This document shows, piece after piece, positions 11,093 to 23,422 of a stretch of 64,000 bases of DNA. The DNA lies in the NCBI RefSeq assembly GCF_029867415.1, contig NC_081180.1, forward strand, positions 23,398,808 to 23,462,807. Direction: 5' to 3'. Positions within the stretch are counted from its first letter, which is position 1; every line of letters starts with the position of its first letter. The position numbers and the translations under genes are program-made. The stretch is from Vicia villosa (taxonomy: Eukaryota; Streptophyta; Magnoliopsida; Fabales; Fabaceae). A model generated the notes under the pieces. That model made no database searches and was not told the origin of the DNA. It saw only the letters and a list, made by a program, of their open reading frames with translations.

Positions 11093-13873
11093 TGTAGCAA
11101 TCTGCCCTAAAAATTAATGGTTTAGAGTCGCCACATATTCTGAAGGGCGAATAGGAAACCCTACGCAGTTTAGAGATCGGGGTAAGTTATTATAATCAGG
11201 TCGAGGGAAGGTGTTAGGCACCCTCAACCCTTTCCTAAGGTTTTATGTTAAGGCAAAAGTTTTATGGCTAAGAGTTAAGGTTTAATAGCTAAGGAAATGA
11301 ACAGGGTGAAAATTGAGATTTGAACTGAATTGAGATTGTGAGGGGGGAGACTCGCCTTGTTACCAAGTGCCTACGTATCTCCTTATGGAGAATCAGAGTC
11401 AACGTAGTTCGGGCACAGGATTGTACGCCTTAGAATTGATTATGGAGGTGTTTGGAGTTGTTTTGAAGTTGTTTTGAAATGCGAAGTTCGAAGGTATTTT
11501 GAGTTACCTTATCGTAGTTGTGAACATCGCAGTGTTTGAAAGGATGTAAATCCGTAGTATCGTGGTTTAGTGTTTTAGATGTGGTTTTGGGCGTACAACC
11601 CTGCTTTAATATGGCACTGTTAGATGCGGTGATCAATAGATTTGATCAGTATAGCTAACAAATTAATGGGCATTGCTAGTTACTCAGATCGATAGATTGA
11701 TCGTCGCGGGCAGCAAATTGAATGTGTTTTAGATTTATAATTTTTTATCTCTCGTCTAATGCGACTAATAGATTTAGTCGGGTCAAGGAGAGAATTAAAT
11801 AAAGAATTTTACCATTTTTTATCTCTCGTCTTTGCGACTAATAGCTTTAGTCGGGTCGAGGAGAGAATTAAACTTGAATTAGTCAAATTAACATTAATTC
11901 GATTAAATTTATTTCTCGTCAATGCGACCAATAGGTTTAGTCAGATCGAGGGGAAAAGTATATTAATCAAGAATCAATTAGATAGGAATTAGTGTTTTTT
12001 TTACCAAGCGGTAATAGGATTGGGCAAGTCCTAATATTATAACCTTTCTAAGTTTTTTGTGATTTAATATTAATTAAAATCGATTAAATAATTAAGTCGA
12101 ATAAATCGAAATAATCGGGACATATTATAATCCTAACCCTAAACCTAATTTTATTATTCTACTCCTAATTATATTATATTATTTTAATTTAGTTTAACCA
12201 TTAATCTAGAAAACAAAATAATAAAAACAATAGAAAAACAAAAAAATATTATATAAAACCTGGGCTTCAATCGTGTACTGCTGCTCTATAGAGGAGTACC
12301 ATGGAGTTCTGTGCTCGGGGCCTTTAGATCTACATGAGATGGTGATCCAACGGAAGAGATCTGGGGGCGCATGATAGGGTGCATAGGGTCACGCACACTG
12401 AATCGGAAAGCCAAATTTGTTAAAAAAAATAAATAACTCGCCTGGGTGTCGAACCCAGGCTCTATAGCCTACTGTTAATCCAAGTCTCCTTCCACTATAC
12501 CATTAATCGTTCGCTGATAGTAATTGGAATGACAAACCCTATGTAAAAAACAAAAAGCATTAAAATTTTAAAACAGAAATCAGACGCGCGCGTCCCTGTA
12601 GCTCTTTCTTCCTCGTGGACTTTCTGGAACAGACCCCCTTTGGCCACGTTTTTGTATCGTTGCCATAGACCCTGTGAACAATAAAACTCACAATACATAA
12701 TATAAATCAATTTCAAGACCATGAATCGACTCCTTTGGATCCCCTAAACACGATAGCATAGGTCTTATGGTCCAATTTTCTCTGAAACTTAAAACCCCAA
12801 TTTGAAGCATTCAAACCCTAGCAATGGTGGGCTCTAGAGTCTGCAACGAAACTTCAATCAAATGATCCAGACACACTCTAGACAATTGTATTAGTTATAA
12901 TATGCAAACGAAATATGTCAACAATGCCTCAATGTGCGAAAACAAAATTTGTTTATGTAGAGGCAAATCGTGACTTATATATCCACGGTTCTGAGTGCCT
13001 TGGTCGTAAATGACGATTGAAATAACACCAGGGAGCGCCAAAGAATCGATTGCGATATGTGAAACGTTCTGAAACAAACTCCAACCACCAAAACGATCTT
13101 CACCTTCTTCTCGTTTTTTTATAGCGTATTTACGGTTTTGAGAGGCCAGCCAAAAAACCCCCCTCTCCCTTGTTACTCTTCTGCATATATAGTATACCAG
13201 ATTAGGTTAACAAATTTGATAGGAAATCTTATTCTTTAACGCCAGGATCTTTGATTTTGAATCAATTCTCCTTTGCCATTTTTGATCCTCTTTCTATTTC
13301 TCAACCTTCTTTTTACGTTTCTTTTTGGCAATTTTGGGCCTTTGGATGCTTACTAACAAAGCCATTTTTTTTCATACTTTTTTTTTGCATTGTACTTAGT
13401 TTTCAAAAGATAAATAATAATTAAAACTAAATAAATAAAAAATAAACCTATTAAAATTAATAATACTAATTAGTACTAATAATATTCAAAAATAAAGATA
13501 ATCCTAATAATAACTAACACTAATTAACAATAATAGAAAATAATCACATTAAATATTAAAATTAATAATTAGACAATACTAATTAATAATAATAATAATA
13601 GTTAAAAATGATCAAATCAAATATTGAAATAGTCCGACAAAAAATCATAAGCTATATGATTAATTGTGAAACGGACTAAAAAATCTCGAAGACGGCACAG
13701 ATGGGTCAGATGACTAGGCTCCAGCGCTTTCTAACTTTAACCCTCATTTTAATTCAGGATATTCTGTAAGAACACAGGTTTGACAATAGGAATGTCAAAC
13801 CCTATGATTCTTAATTTTGATCCTTGATGAATTAAAAGACATGAATTGACCGGGCAAATTTTGGGGTATGACA
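11093..13873 (-). repeat. LTR copy 2 (2,781 bp), shared by both units
   Basis: The middle LTR serves as 5' LTR of unit 1 and 3' LTR of unit 2. It shares many single-base states with LTR3 against LTR1, for example AATAAAACTCAC near 12683, and has a private change in the B-box arm (GGTTCGACACC). No target duplication separates it from the internal regions, so it is not an independent insertion. Confidence 0.93.
12432..12505 (-). other. tRNA-like segment (LTR2)
   Basis: Second copy of the A/B-box segment. The B box is GGTTCGACACC (12445-12455); the T-arm pairing is kept despite the base change. A run of A on the plus strand (T on the reading strand) follows. Confidence 0.45.
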
Positions 13874-13886
13874 GCTGCCCCTGTTC
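13874..13886 (-). other. Polypurine tract (second unit)
   Basis: Same sequence and position as at 4333-4345, beside LTR2. Confidence 0.65.
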
Positions 13887-14505
13887 AATCTTCTTAAACC
13901 TGAAGAGTCAGATAGGCACGTCTGCTTATCGTGATCTAAAGGTAGAAGATGATTGAACACTGAAATGCCCTGAAATTTGCATTTGTTGGAAAAAGTTCTG
14001 TGAGAGATGGGCTTAAAGATGCCACCCCAAGTAAATACCATCTGAATGTGAAGCAGATGCTTTCTGGAAGGAACCCTGTGCTTTACTTGTAGCTTGGCCT
14101 AAAAAGGCAACCTGAATTTTATGCCATGTTATGATGCATGCGATGCATGATGCAGTGAGCTCCTCAAAATAAATGAGAGCGATGTATGTATATGCATTAT
14201 GTATGAATGGGGTATGTTAGTTGAATGATGCGTGATTGTCAGTTAAAGTATGTTAGTAGCTCTGAAAAGAAAGATAGCACCTTTGATTGTCATTGATGAT
14301 GTTTTGGAGAATATCACTGCCGAGGGACTAACGTGATAAACCCAATTGAGAAACCTTTTGAAAATCTTTGTTGTAAAATCCTTTGTAAAACCCCGTTTGC
14401 CTGGAAAAGCTCCTAGAAGGGATGGAATACGTCTTTGAGAAGACTGCCTGGAAAGACTCCTGAAAAGGATGGAATATGTCTTAAAGAAGACTGCCTGGAA
14501 AGGTT

Positions 14506-14888
14506 CCTGCACCAATAGGATTACTTGTCATAGTTCTGACAAGCTCGCGTGCACCATTTGGATCATCTGCCCTTGTTCGGACAAATTCACCTGCACCATT
14601 AGGATTATTTGCCCTAGTTCGGACAAATTTCACCTGCACCATTTGGATCATTTGCCCTTGTTCGGACAAATTCACCTGCACCATTAGGATTATTTGCCCT
14701 AGTTCGGACAAATTTCACCTACACCATTAGGATTATTTGCCCTAGTTCAGACAAATTTCACCTGCACCATTTGGATCATTTGCCCTGGTTCGGGCAAATT
14801 TCACCTACACCATTAGGAGTCACTTGCCCTTGTTCGGACAAGTTCACCTGCACCATAGGAATTACCTGCCATGGTTCTGACAAGCGTA
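14506..14888. repeat. Minisatellite, second copy (42-44 bp units)
   Basis: Same nine-unit array as at 4965-5347, with very few differences. The duplication of the whole internal region is therefore younger than the array's expansion. Confidence 0.9.
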
Positions 14889-17800
14889 CCTGCATGAAAA
14901 AGATTCACCTGTTTGTAGACTCACGACCCGAGGGTCGGAGAAAATACACCTGTCACAACACGAGAGTTGGAAACTCACGACACGAGGGTCGGAAAATACA
15001 CCTGTCATAACACGAGGGTTGGAAACTGGGCTTTTGGTAATATGTGAATGTAATAGATGATGTGCATATGCTAATGCGTATGTATGTATGCTGATGCAAT
15101 CCCGAGATTTTATCTCCTTAAACCCATTGAACTTGTTTAATCCATGTTTGCACCTACACCACGACTATGCTTATGCCGGCTTGATAATGTGGATAATGCT
15201 TATGCATATGCGTAGTTTGTTTATGAGTGAAATGAACAACAAGGTTGCTGTCATCAGTAAGGTTACTGGCATCGGTAAGGTTACCGGAAAGCATCAATCA
15301 GGCGATTGGGAAGAATATCTCAGTAAGGTTACTGGCATCGGTAAGGTTACCGGAAGCATCAATCAGGTGATTGGAAATACACCAACAGTAAGGTTACTGT
15401 CGTCGGTAAGGTTACCGGAAGCAGGTGGACGATACGCATTTAGCACCAGAGTTTTGAATTGGATGTTTTGATGTATGGGATAATGCTTATGCTCATGCAT
15501 ATGTTGATTAATGTAATGAGTGGAATGAAGCAATGTCTTCTATAAGACTACATGAAAAGGTCTCCTGAATGGATGTGAGTATTTGTCTTAAAGAAGACTA
15601 CCTGAAAAGGGTCTTAGCAAAGAATGAGGAATGTCTTTAAAGACGACTACCTGAAAAGGTTAAAAGATGTCTTAAGAAGGACTACCTAAAAAGGTTCTTA
15701 GCAAGGATAGAAATTTGTCTTAAAGAAGACCACCTAGAGAGGTTCCTAGAAAGGATCGTAAGATTTGTCTTAAACAAGACTACCTGAACAGGTTGGAAGA
15801 TGTCTTACAAAGACTACCTAAAGAGGTTCTTGGAAATGACGATGATTGTCTTAGAGAAAACTACCTAGAAAGGCTCTTAGAACAGTAATGTCTTAAAAAG
15901 GCTACCTGAAGAGGTTCCTAGAAAGGACCGTAGGATTTGTCTTAAAGAAGACTACCTAAAAAGGTGTGGTGTAATGTATCGACCAATGTATGTAATGCAT
16001 GATTTGTAAGTATTTGCATGATTCCCCAATGATAGGTTATTGATAACCAAAACGTATATAGCTCGCTGGAGTTGCAGGTTTGTTTGATAAGGTGGGGTGT
16101 GATGCTAGCGCGATTCCCCGATACCTGTTTTTGAAGATCGTAGTTAGGAGAAAGATTGGTTCGATGTTGTAAAGTGTGAGAACTCCATTTCTTTTTGCCG
16201 TGCGTCTTGCCCCAGTTTGACCCTTTGAATTACTCCACGCTTTTGAATTTTGAAGTTCTCCACGTCTTTCAACTTTTGTAATTCGCACCTTTAACCTTTT
16301 TGAGGTTCACTACACCTTTAACCTTTGAAGATTCTCCACACCTTTAACCTTTCGGGGTTCTCCACACCTTTAACTCTTTGAATTGTTCACCTTGTGGATT
16401 TGATATCCAATGCCCTAATGTTTAGCGGAAAAAGGTGCCTATGATCTCCAAGCCATGAAGGAAGTGCCCCGAGAAATAACCTTGTCATATGCTTCGACGT
16501 TTGAATTGAAGGGTATGCCCTTGATCTCCAGGATATGGAGGACTATCCATAGTGTTCTATCCTTTTGAATTTGAACTCTTCCCATGTTTGACATGCCCCT
16601 GATTGTTATTGCTTCGAGGTGTGCCCCGAGTCGATTGAACCTTAGGAAGAGTGCCCCTAGGTAATAGGACGTTCGATTGCATGCCCCTATGATCCTTGAA
16701 ATTTTGCCCCTGTTTAGGAGAACCCCCTAGATGTGGTTCCCCCCATTCCAGAGTCTTTATCAGAAATGATCACCTTTGATTAACCAATTTCGAGGTCTCC
16801 TCGATGCTGAGTGTATACTCGCAGATGACGTTGTACCATTTGAGAAGTAACTCCGATGTGATGCGTATGCAAGTTTTGAAATCGAAGTCCGTTATGAATT
16901 AGGACTGGATGATTAGAAGTGAATGCTTGAAGAAGCATAGTGGTTAGAAATAGTTTTAACAAACTTAGGAGTCAGTATAACAAAATCCTGCTTAATATGC
17001 TTTCGTAGTTAACCTTGCCTCAATTAGGACTTTTGAATGTTGTAACTTGGCCTGGTTCATGTTTTAAGAAACAATGGATATAAGGCTCAAGATTTATTTA
17101 ACCCACCCCTTTCTCCTTGATGTTCTCCATATCCTAAGAATTCGCCTAATCCAATGAATGTGCTTTGTTTGCAAGAGAATCGCTTAAGTTTTGATGTTGA
17201 GCAGAAGCCTTAGTGAAGATCCAAGCACCGATGAAAAATGTGGTAGAGATCCAAGCATTTATGGGAAGCTTTGATGAGTTAGCCGTCACAAGATTATCCT
17301 TGGTATTTTGCCTTTGTTTTGTTTTTATCCCTTATTTTTGTATGAACCAATTCCTTTGAATTTGATCCATCGGGATGCCCTAATTTTTGCCTAAGCCGTT
17401 TATATTTTCTTTCATGAAATTTTTCTTCTGACTTAGCGGACTTTTTTTTCTTTTTCTTTCGAATGCTCCTTCTGAGATATTGATCCTTGGATATTGAATG
17501 TTGTGACTGCCATGTTGATTTTGATTTGTAAGCTTCGCCTTTGATACTTCCTCTATCTTGAATGATGTAATGAGAAAGAAGATTGTTGTGAATGTTATCT
17601 CCATTACTACCTCATTCTTGGATGAATACGAGGAAGAAGATGTGCTTGAACCTTTGCTTTGCTTGGTCCTTATGTTTGAACCTTTGCTTGAATCCTTGCT
17701 TGGATTGACTGATTCTCTTGACAACCAAAATACGCCATTGGATTAATTGAAATCTACCCTGCCCCTGGTTGAAATCAAGGTTTATTTGAAAAAGTAAAAA

Positions 17801-18346
17801 CAAACTCCAACTCCTGGCTCGAGGGGGTGACGAGGGATTAACATCCTTATATCTCCACTGTTTGGGAATTGAAAAAAATGCCTGTACATCATCGGCTCGG
17901 TCTTACCTTGAAAGCATACGTTTAGCTGGACTTAGTTATTTGTATTCGTCATTCTCCCTCAAGTTTGTTAATAACCCTAAATTTGAAATAGAATAGAATA
18001 GAAGCGTGCGAGTGAATCGATTCCAAAACCTGCATGGTCATCCCATTAGAACTGCTAATCCGAAGGTACAACTTTTTATTTTGAGTAACACTTAGCGCTC
18101 GTAGGGGTTGAAATTCTGAGCATGATAAACACCTATTAATCCTAAGGACAATCTCCTTTATAGATCCATTGACCTTGTTTTACTCCTTAGTTGATGAACT
18201 TGTAGAAGTGAAATGTAAACTCGAGTTCTCCTTGGACATGTCAAACCTGTTGGGAATAAATCGTTAGCGGTGGGTTTTCGTCGTATCGGAACTTCATGAG
18301 TTTCCTTTGACTGAACCTCTTTTGCTTTTCCCAAGGATAGTATCAC

Positions 18347-19051
18347 CTATGACCCCTTTTTCCCTTGGTGTGGGGTTGACATATGTCGCATTTCCTCCAT
18401 CGTAGTCATGCATCTTTTTTCAGGGTATTGCCCAGTTGGACTGACCCTTGCCCCTAGGTTATCGTAGAGCGTCCTTGTAAGTTTGATATGTTCTAAGATG
18501 AACCCTGTTATGACTAGATACATCTTAAGTGTATCTATGAGGGAACTTCTTTGTTGAACTAATCCTTGCTCGATGACAACCTTTATTGTATTTACAATCC
18601 TGTTATGACGAGGCATGGACATGTGGTATGACACGGTGAGAGGCATCCTTTTTCTTCCTTGTGAGGCCAAGTTCGTTCTCGATAATTTATCCTCCTTTCT
18701 CCATAGTCTACGATCCTTTTGATTTTTTTTTTTGTGAGTCTTGAGAAATCGGCTAGCACGGTAGGTGCGGATGCGGGTGAAGATAGAAATGCAAATGTAG
18801 GCAGATGTATGACTGCATGAAAATGCGAATGCATCGATATGCGAGAGACTCCTTGTATTATAACTCCTTGCATGTAATGCAGACATGTGACGTATAATCC
18901 TAGGGATAGCCTTAGAGGCGGCAATTAGACCCTCGTGAACTCTTTGCAAGATAGATGTTACGACACGCCAAGGGAAATCCCTTAGATTAGGGGGTATGCA
19001 AAAAGTAGCGGCAGGTGACCGTTCAAGACAGTCGCCAAATCTCATGGCCAT
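18347..19051 (-). CDS. 234-codon ORF in internal region 2, locally frame-shifted version
   Basis: Counterpart of 8805-9509. A 2-bp deletion near 18797 and two extra T in the run at 18722-18732 shift and then restore the frame. About 28 residues in the middle differ while the total length is unchanged. That a 28-residue stretch can be replaced argues against strong protein constraint. No domain recognised. Confidence 0.25.
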   Translation of the reverse strand: MAMRFGDCLERSPAATFCIPPNLRDFPWRVVTSILQRVHEGLIAASKAIPRIIRHMSALHARSYNTRSLSHIDAFAFSCSHTSAYICISIFTRIRTYRASRFLKTHKKKNQKDRRLWRKEDKLSRTNLASQGRKRMPLTVSYHMSMPRHNRIVNTIKVVIEQGLVQQRSSLIDTLKMYLVITGFILEHIKLTRTLYDNLGARVSPTGQYPEKRCMTTMEEMRHMSTPHQGKKGS

Positions 19052-19809
19052 CGAGAGGCCAATCGACGTGTACCAATGAAGTTGTCCCTCGTGGGAAGGT
19101 TCTCTGTGTGGAACACAACCTATCTAAGGACGATATTGAATGAAGTGAAATCCCTACAGACTAGGGATTGAAGACGCATGAACGAAAATCCAAACCCTAC
19201 AAGTTAGAGGGTTTGCGGGAATAAGCACGAGATGACCGTTCAAGACAGTCACTAGATCTCATGGCCATCGAGAGGCCAATAGACGTGCGTTAATGAGGGT
19301 GTCCTTCAGGGGAAGGACGAAGTCATTGTAAAAACAAATGGACATAGAAGGAAATCCCTACAGGCTGGGGAGTTCGTAGGAGCAAGCACGAGGTGGCCGT
19401 TCAAGACAGTCACTCGGTCACATGGCCATCGAGAGGCCAATCGACGTATGCTAACGAAGATGTCCTTCGAACGAAGGATGTGATTTTAGAAATGGGATCC
19501 CTACCGGCTAGGGAATGCGTAGATGTAAGCACATGGTGACCATTCAAGGCAGCCACTGGATCGCATGGCCATCGAGAGGCCAATCGACGTGCGTTAATAG
19601 ATACGTCCTTCGTGGGAAGGATGCGATCTTAAAATATAATCCCTACAATCTAGGGAGTGCGTAGATAAAAGCACGGGGTGACCGTTCAAGACAGTCACTA
19701 GATCGCATGGCCATCTAGAGGCCAATTGACGTGCGTAAATGGAGGTGTCCTTCGTGGGAAGGGAATGGCTTTGGAAATAGGGTCCCTGCAGGCCAGGAAA
19801 CGCGTAGGA
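19013..19809. repeat. Five-unit tandem repeat, second copy
   Basis: Same units as 9471-10267. Confidence 0.85.
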
Positions 19810-20617
19810 GTACCTGCAAAATTAAGACGCAAGACATTCGCAGTATATAAATTGCATATATAATAAGCATGTAAGCACATAAGCCCTAGGTTCATAGGTT
19901 CGACGTAACGGCTTAGGGTGCCTACCCTTCCCATTGGTATGTTCTAGAAGGTCTCATGGGGTCGTTCGTAGCCGTCGAGACTTTTTGTCTCTTTGGATTT
20001 TAAAACAACTCATTTGATCCATGAGGTTCGAAATTTAGGGGTAGGTTCCCAGAGAGATCAGCCAAATACCAAGTCCAGCCCTCAACAAGGTCAAGCCTCG
20101 TATCAGACATTTTCGGATATTCAACCCACTCTGAGTGGAATTATAATAAGACTCGTAGGCGATGTATTTCCCCTTTGGTCTTTAATATAATTCCCACGCT
20201 TAGGTTTGACAGCAATTTATATATCCCAAAAAATGCGATAAAATAACACATATTCAAATAAATAAACATTTAATTGAATTGCGGTAAAAAAAAATGAGTT
20301 GCAGAGAATAAATAAGATTGCAAATAAATAAATAAATAAAAATTTAAATATTTAAAAGAACCTGATCTCCAAATCTGCCATTTGTAGCTCCAAAATTGGA
20401 GTACATCAACAAATATTAAAGTAAACGAATATTCATTTAAATTGTTATAATTACTGTAAATGGAAGTTGTAAATAAATAAATAAATAAATATAATTTAAA
20501 TGTTTATATTAAAACCATAAACCCTAAAATGGCGAATTAGCCAACCCTAAAAATGTCGCCAAAAACCTACACCCTGCCAAAACCTATAGGAGTCTAATAA
20601 TTCACCATTAAGTGTAT

Positions 20618-20634
20618 CCCCAGCAGAGTCGCCA
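20618..20634 (-). other. Primer binding site of unit 2 (arginine-tRNA type)
   Basis: Identical to the site at 11074-11090. It sits beside LTR3, which is the true 5' LTR of the whole minus-strand insertion. Confidence 0.8.
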
Positions 20635-20636
20635 GC

Positions 20637-23422
20637 TGTAGCAATCTGCCCTAAAAATTAATGGTTTAGAGTCGCCACATATTCTGAAGGGCGAATAGGA
20701 AACCCTACGCAGTTTAGAGATCGGGGTAAGTTATTATAATCAGGTCGAGGGAAGGTGTTAGGCACCCTCAACCCTTTCCTAAGGTTTTATGTTAAGGCAA
20801 AAGTTTTATGGCTAAGAGTTAAGGTTTAATAGCTAAGGAAATGAACAGGGTGAAAATTGAGATTTGAACTGAATTGAGATTGTGAGGGGGGAGACTCGCC
20901 TTGTTACCAAGTGCCTACGTATCTCCTTATGGAGAATCAGAGTCAACGTAGTTCGGGCACAGGATTGTACGCCTTAGAATTGATTATGGAGGTGTTTGGA
21001 GTTGTTTTGAAGTTGTTTTGAAATGCGAAGTTCGAAGGTATTTTGAATTACCTTATCGTAGTTGTGAACATCGCAGTGTTTGAAAGGATGTAAATCCGTA
21101 GTATCGTGGTTTAGTGTTTTAGATGTGGTTTTGGGCGTACAACCCTGCTTTAATATGGCACTGTTAGATGCGGTGATCAATAGATTTGATCAGTATAGCT
21201 AACAAATTAATGGGCATTGCTAGTTACTCAGATCGATAGATTGATCGTCGCGGGCAGCAAATTGAATGTGTTTTAGATTTATAATTTTTTATCTCTCGTC
21301 TAATGCGACTAATAGATTTAGTCGGGTCAAGGAGAGAATTAAATAAAGAATTTTACCATTTTTTATCTCTCGTCTTTGCGACTAATAGCTTTAGTCGGGT
21401 CGAGAAGAGAATTAAACTTGAATTAGTCAAATTAACATTAATTCGATTAAATTTATTTCTCGTCAATGCGACCAATAGGTTTAGTCAGATCGAGGGGAAA
21501 AGTATATTAATCAAGAATCAATTAGATAGGAATTAGTGTTTTTTTTACCAAGCGGTAATAGGATTGGGCAAGTCCTAATATTATAACCTTTCTAAGTTTT
21601 TTGTGATTTAATATTAATTAAAATCGATTAAATAATTAAGTCGAATAAATCGAAATAATTGGGACATATTATAATCCTAACCCTAAACCTAATTTTATTA
21701 TTCTACTCCTAATTATATTATATTATTTTAATTTAGTTTAACCATTAATCTAGAAAACAAAATAATAAAAACAATAGAAAAACAAAAAAATATTATATAA
21801 AACCTGGGCTTCAATCGTGTACTGCTGCTCTATAGAGGAGTACCATGGAGTTTTGTGCTCAGGGCCTTTAGATCTACATGAGATGGTGATCCAACGGAAG
21901 AGATCTGGGGGCGCACGATAGGGTGCATAGGGTCACGCACACTGAATCGGAAAGCCAAATTTGTTAAAAAAAAATAAATAACTCGCCTGGGTATCGAACC
22001 CAGGCTCTATAGCCTACTGTTAATCCAAGTCTCCTTCCACTATACCATTAATCGTTCGCTGATAGTAATTGGAATGACAAACCCTATGTAAAAAACAAAA
22101 AGCATTAAAATTTTAAAACAGAAATCAGACGCGCGCGTCCCTGTAGCTCTTTCTTCCTCGTGGACTTTCTGGAACAGACCCCCTTTGGCCACGTTTTTGT
22201 ATCGTTGCCATAGACCCTGTGAACAATAAAACTCACAATACATAATATAAATCAATTTCAAGACCATGAATCGACTCCTTTGGATCCCCTAAACACGATA
22301 GCATAGGTCTTATGGTCCAATTTTCTCTGAAACTTAAAACCCCAATTTGAAGCATTCAAACCCTAGCAATGGTGGGCTCTAGAGTCTGCAACGAAACTTC
22401 AATCAAATGATCCAGACACACTCTAGACAATTGTATTAGTTATAATATGCAAACGAAATATGTCAACAATGCCTCAATGTGCGAAAACAAAATTTGTTTA
22501 TGTAGAGGCAAATCGTGACTTATATATCCACGGTTCTGAGTGCCTTGGTCGTAAATGACGATTGAAATAACACCAGGGAGCGCCAAAGAATCGATTGCGA
22601 TATGTGAAACGTTCTGAAACAAACTCCAACCACCAAAACGATCTTCACCTTCTTCTCGTTTTTTTATAGCGTATTTACGGTTTTGAGAGGCCAGCCAAAA
22701 AACCCCCCTCTCCCTTGTTACTCTTCTGCATATATAGTATACCAGATTAGGTTAACAAATTTGATAGGAAATCTTATTCTTTAACGCCAGGATCTTTGAT
22801 TTTGAATCAATCCTCCTTTGCCATTTTTGATCCTCTTTCTATTTCTCAACCTTCTTTTTACGTTTCTTTTTGGCAATTTTGGGCCTTTGGATGCTTACTA
22901 ACAAAGCCATTTTTTTCATACTTTTTTTTTGCATTGTACTTAGTTTTCAAAAGATAAATAATAATTAAAACTAAATAAATAAAAAATAAACCTATTAAAA
23001 TTAATAATACTAATAATATTCAAAAATAAAGATAACCCTAATAATAACTAACACTAATTAACAATAATAGAAAATAATCACATTAAATATTTAAATTAAT
23101 AATTAGACAATACTAATTAATAATAATAATAATAATAATAATAGTAATAGTTAAAAATGATCAAATCAGATATTGAAATAGTCCGACAAAAAATCATAAG
23201 CTATATGATTAATTGTGAAACGGACTAAAAAATCTCGAAGACGGCACAGATGGGTCAGATGACTAGGCTCCAGCGCTTTCTAACTTTAACCCTCATTTTA
23301 ATTCAGGATATTCTGTAAGAACGCATGTTTGACAATAGGAATGTCAAACCCTATGATTCTTAATTTTGATCCTTGATGAATTAAAAGACATGAATTGACC
23401 GGGCAAATTTTGGGGTATGACA
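20637..23422 (-). repeat. LTR copy 3 (2,786 bp)
   Basis: The rightmost LTR, 5' LTR of the minus-strand element. It ends GGTATGACA and is followed by the target duplication GTAGT. It lacks an ATTAGTACTA-type stretch near 23010 present in the other two, and has a longer AAT microsatellite at about 23119-23143. Confidence 0.93.
21977..22050 (-). other. tRNA-like segment (LTR3)
   Basis: Third copy; B box GGTTCGATACC at 21990-22000, as in LTR1. Confidence 0.45.

Larger units (their letters stand above)
13874..20636 (-). mobile_element. Internal region 2 of the LARD (6.76 kb)
   Basis: Near-identical copy of 4333-11092, about 9,541 bp downstream. Scattered single-base changes and small indels separate the two copies, including an insertion near 15361, a 2-bp deletion near 18797 and extra T near 18723. 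No gag-pol is present. Confidence 0.87.
1554..23422 (-). mobile_element. 21.9 kb non-coding Ty3/gypsy Tat/Ogre-like retrotransposon with three LTRs (LTR-int-LTR-int-LTR)
   Basis: Three nearly identical LTRs of about 2.78 kb (1554-4332, 11093-13873, 20637-23422) separate two nearly identical internal regions of about 6.76 kb. The outer ends are TG..CA and a 5-bp target duplication GTAGT lies at 1549-1553 and 23423-23427. Next to the left edge of LTR2 and LTR3 is the reverse complement of TGGCGACTCTGCTGGGG, an arginine-tRNA-type primer site as in Ogre/Tat elements. A purine-rich tract adjoins the other LTR side. Both signals show that the element reads on the minus strand. No gag, protease, reverse transcriptase, RNase H or integrase can be found, so it is a large retrotransposon derivative (LARD) that must be mobilised in trans. 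The third LTR most likely arose by unequal recombination between LTRs. Confidence 0.9.

Noticed and set aside
11093..20636. CRISPR-like or satellite array from the 9.54 kb periodicity
   Set aside because: The period equals one LTR plus one internal region; primer site and polypurine tract sit at the LTR borders.
1554..23422. Two independent adjacent retrotransposon insertions
   Set aside because: There is no target duplication at the middle LTR and only one outer GTAGT pair; a shared middle LTR explains all borders.
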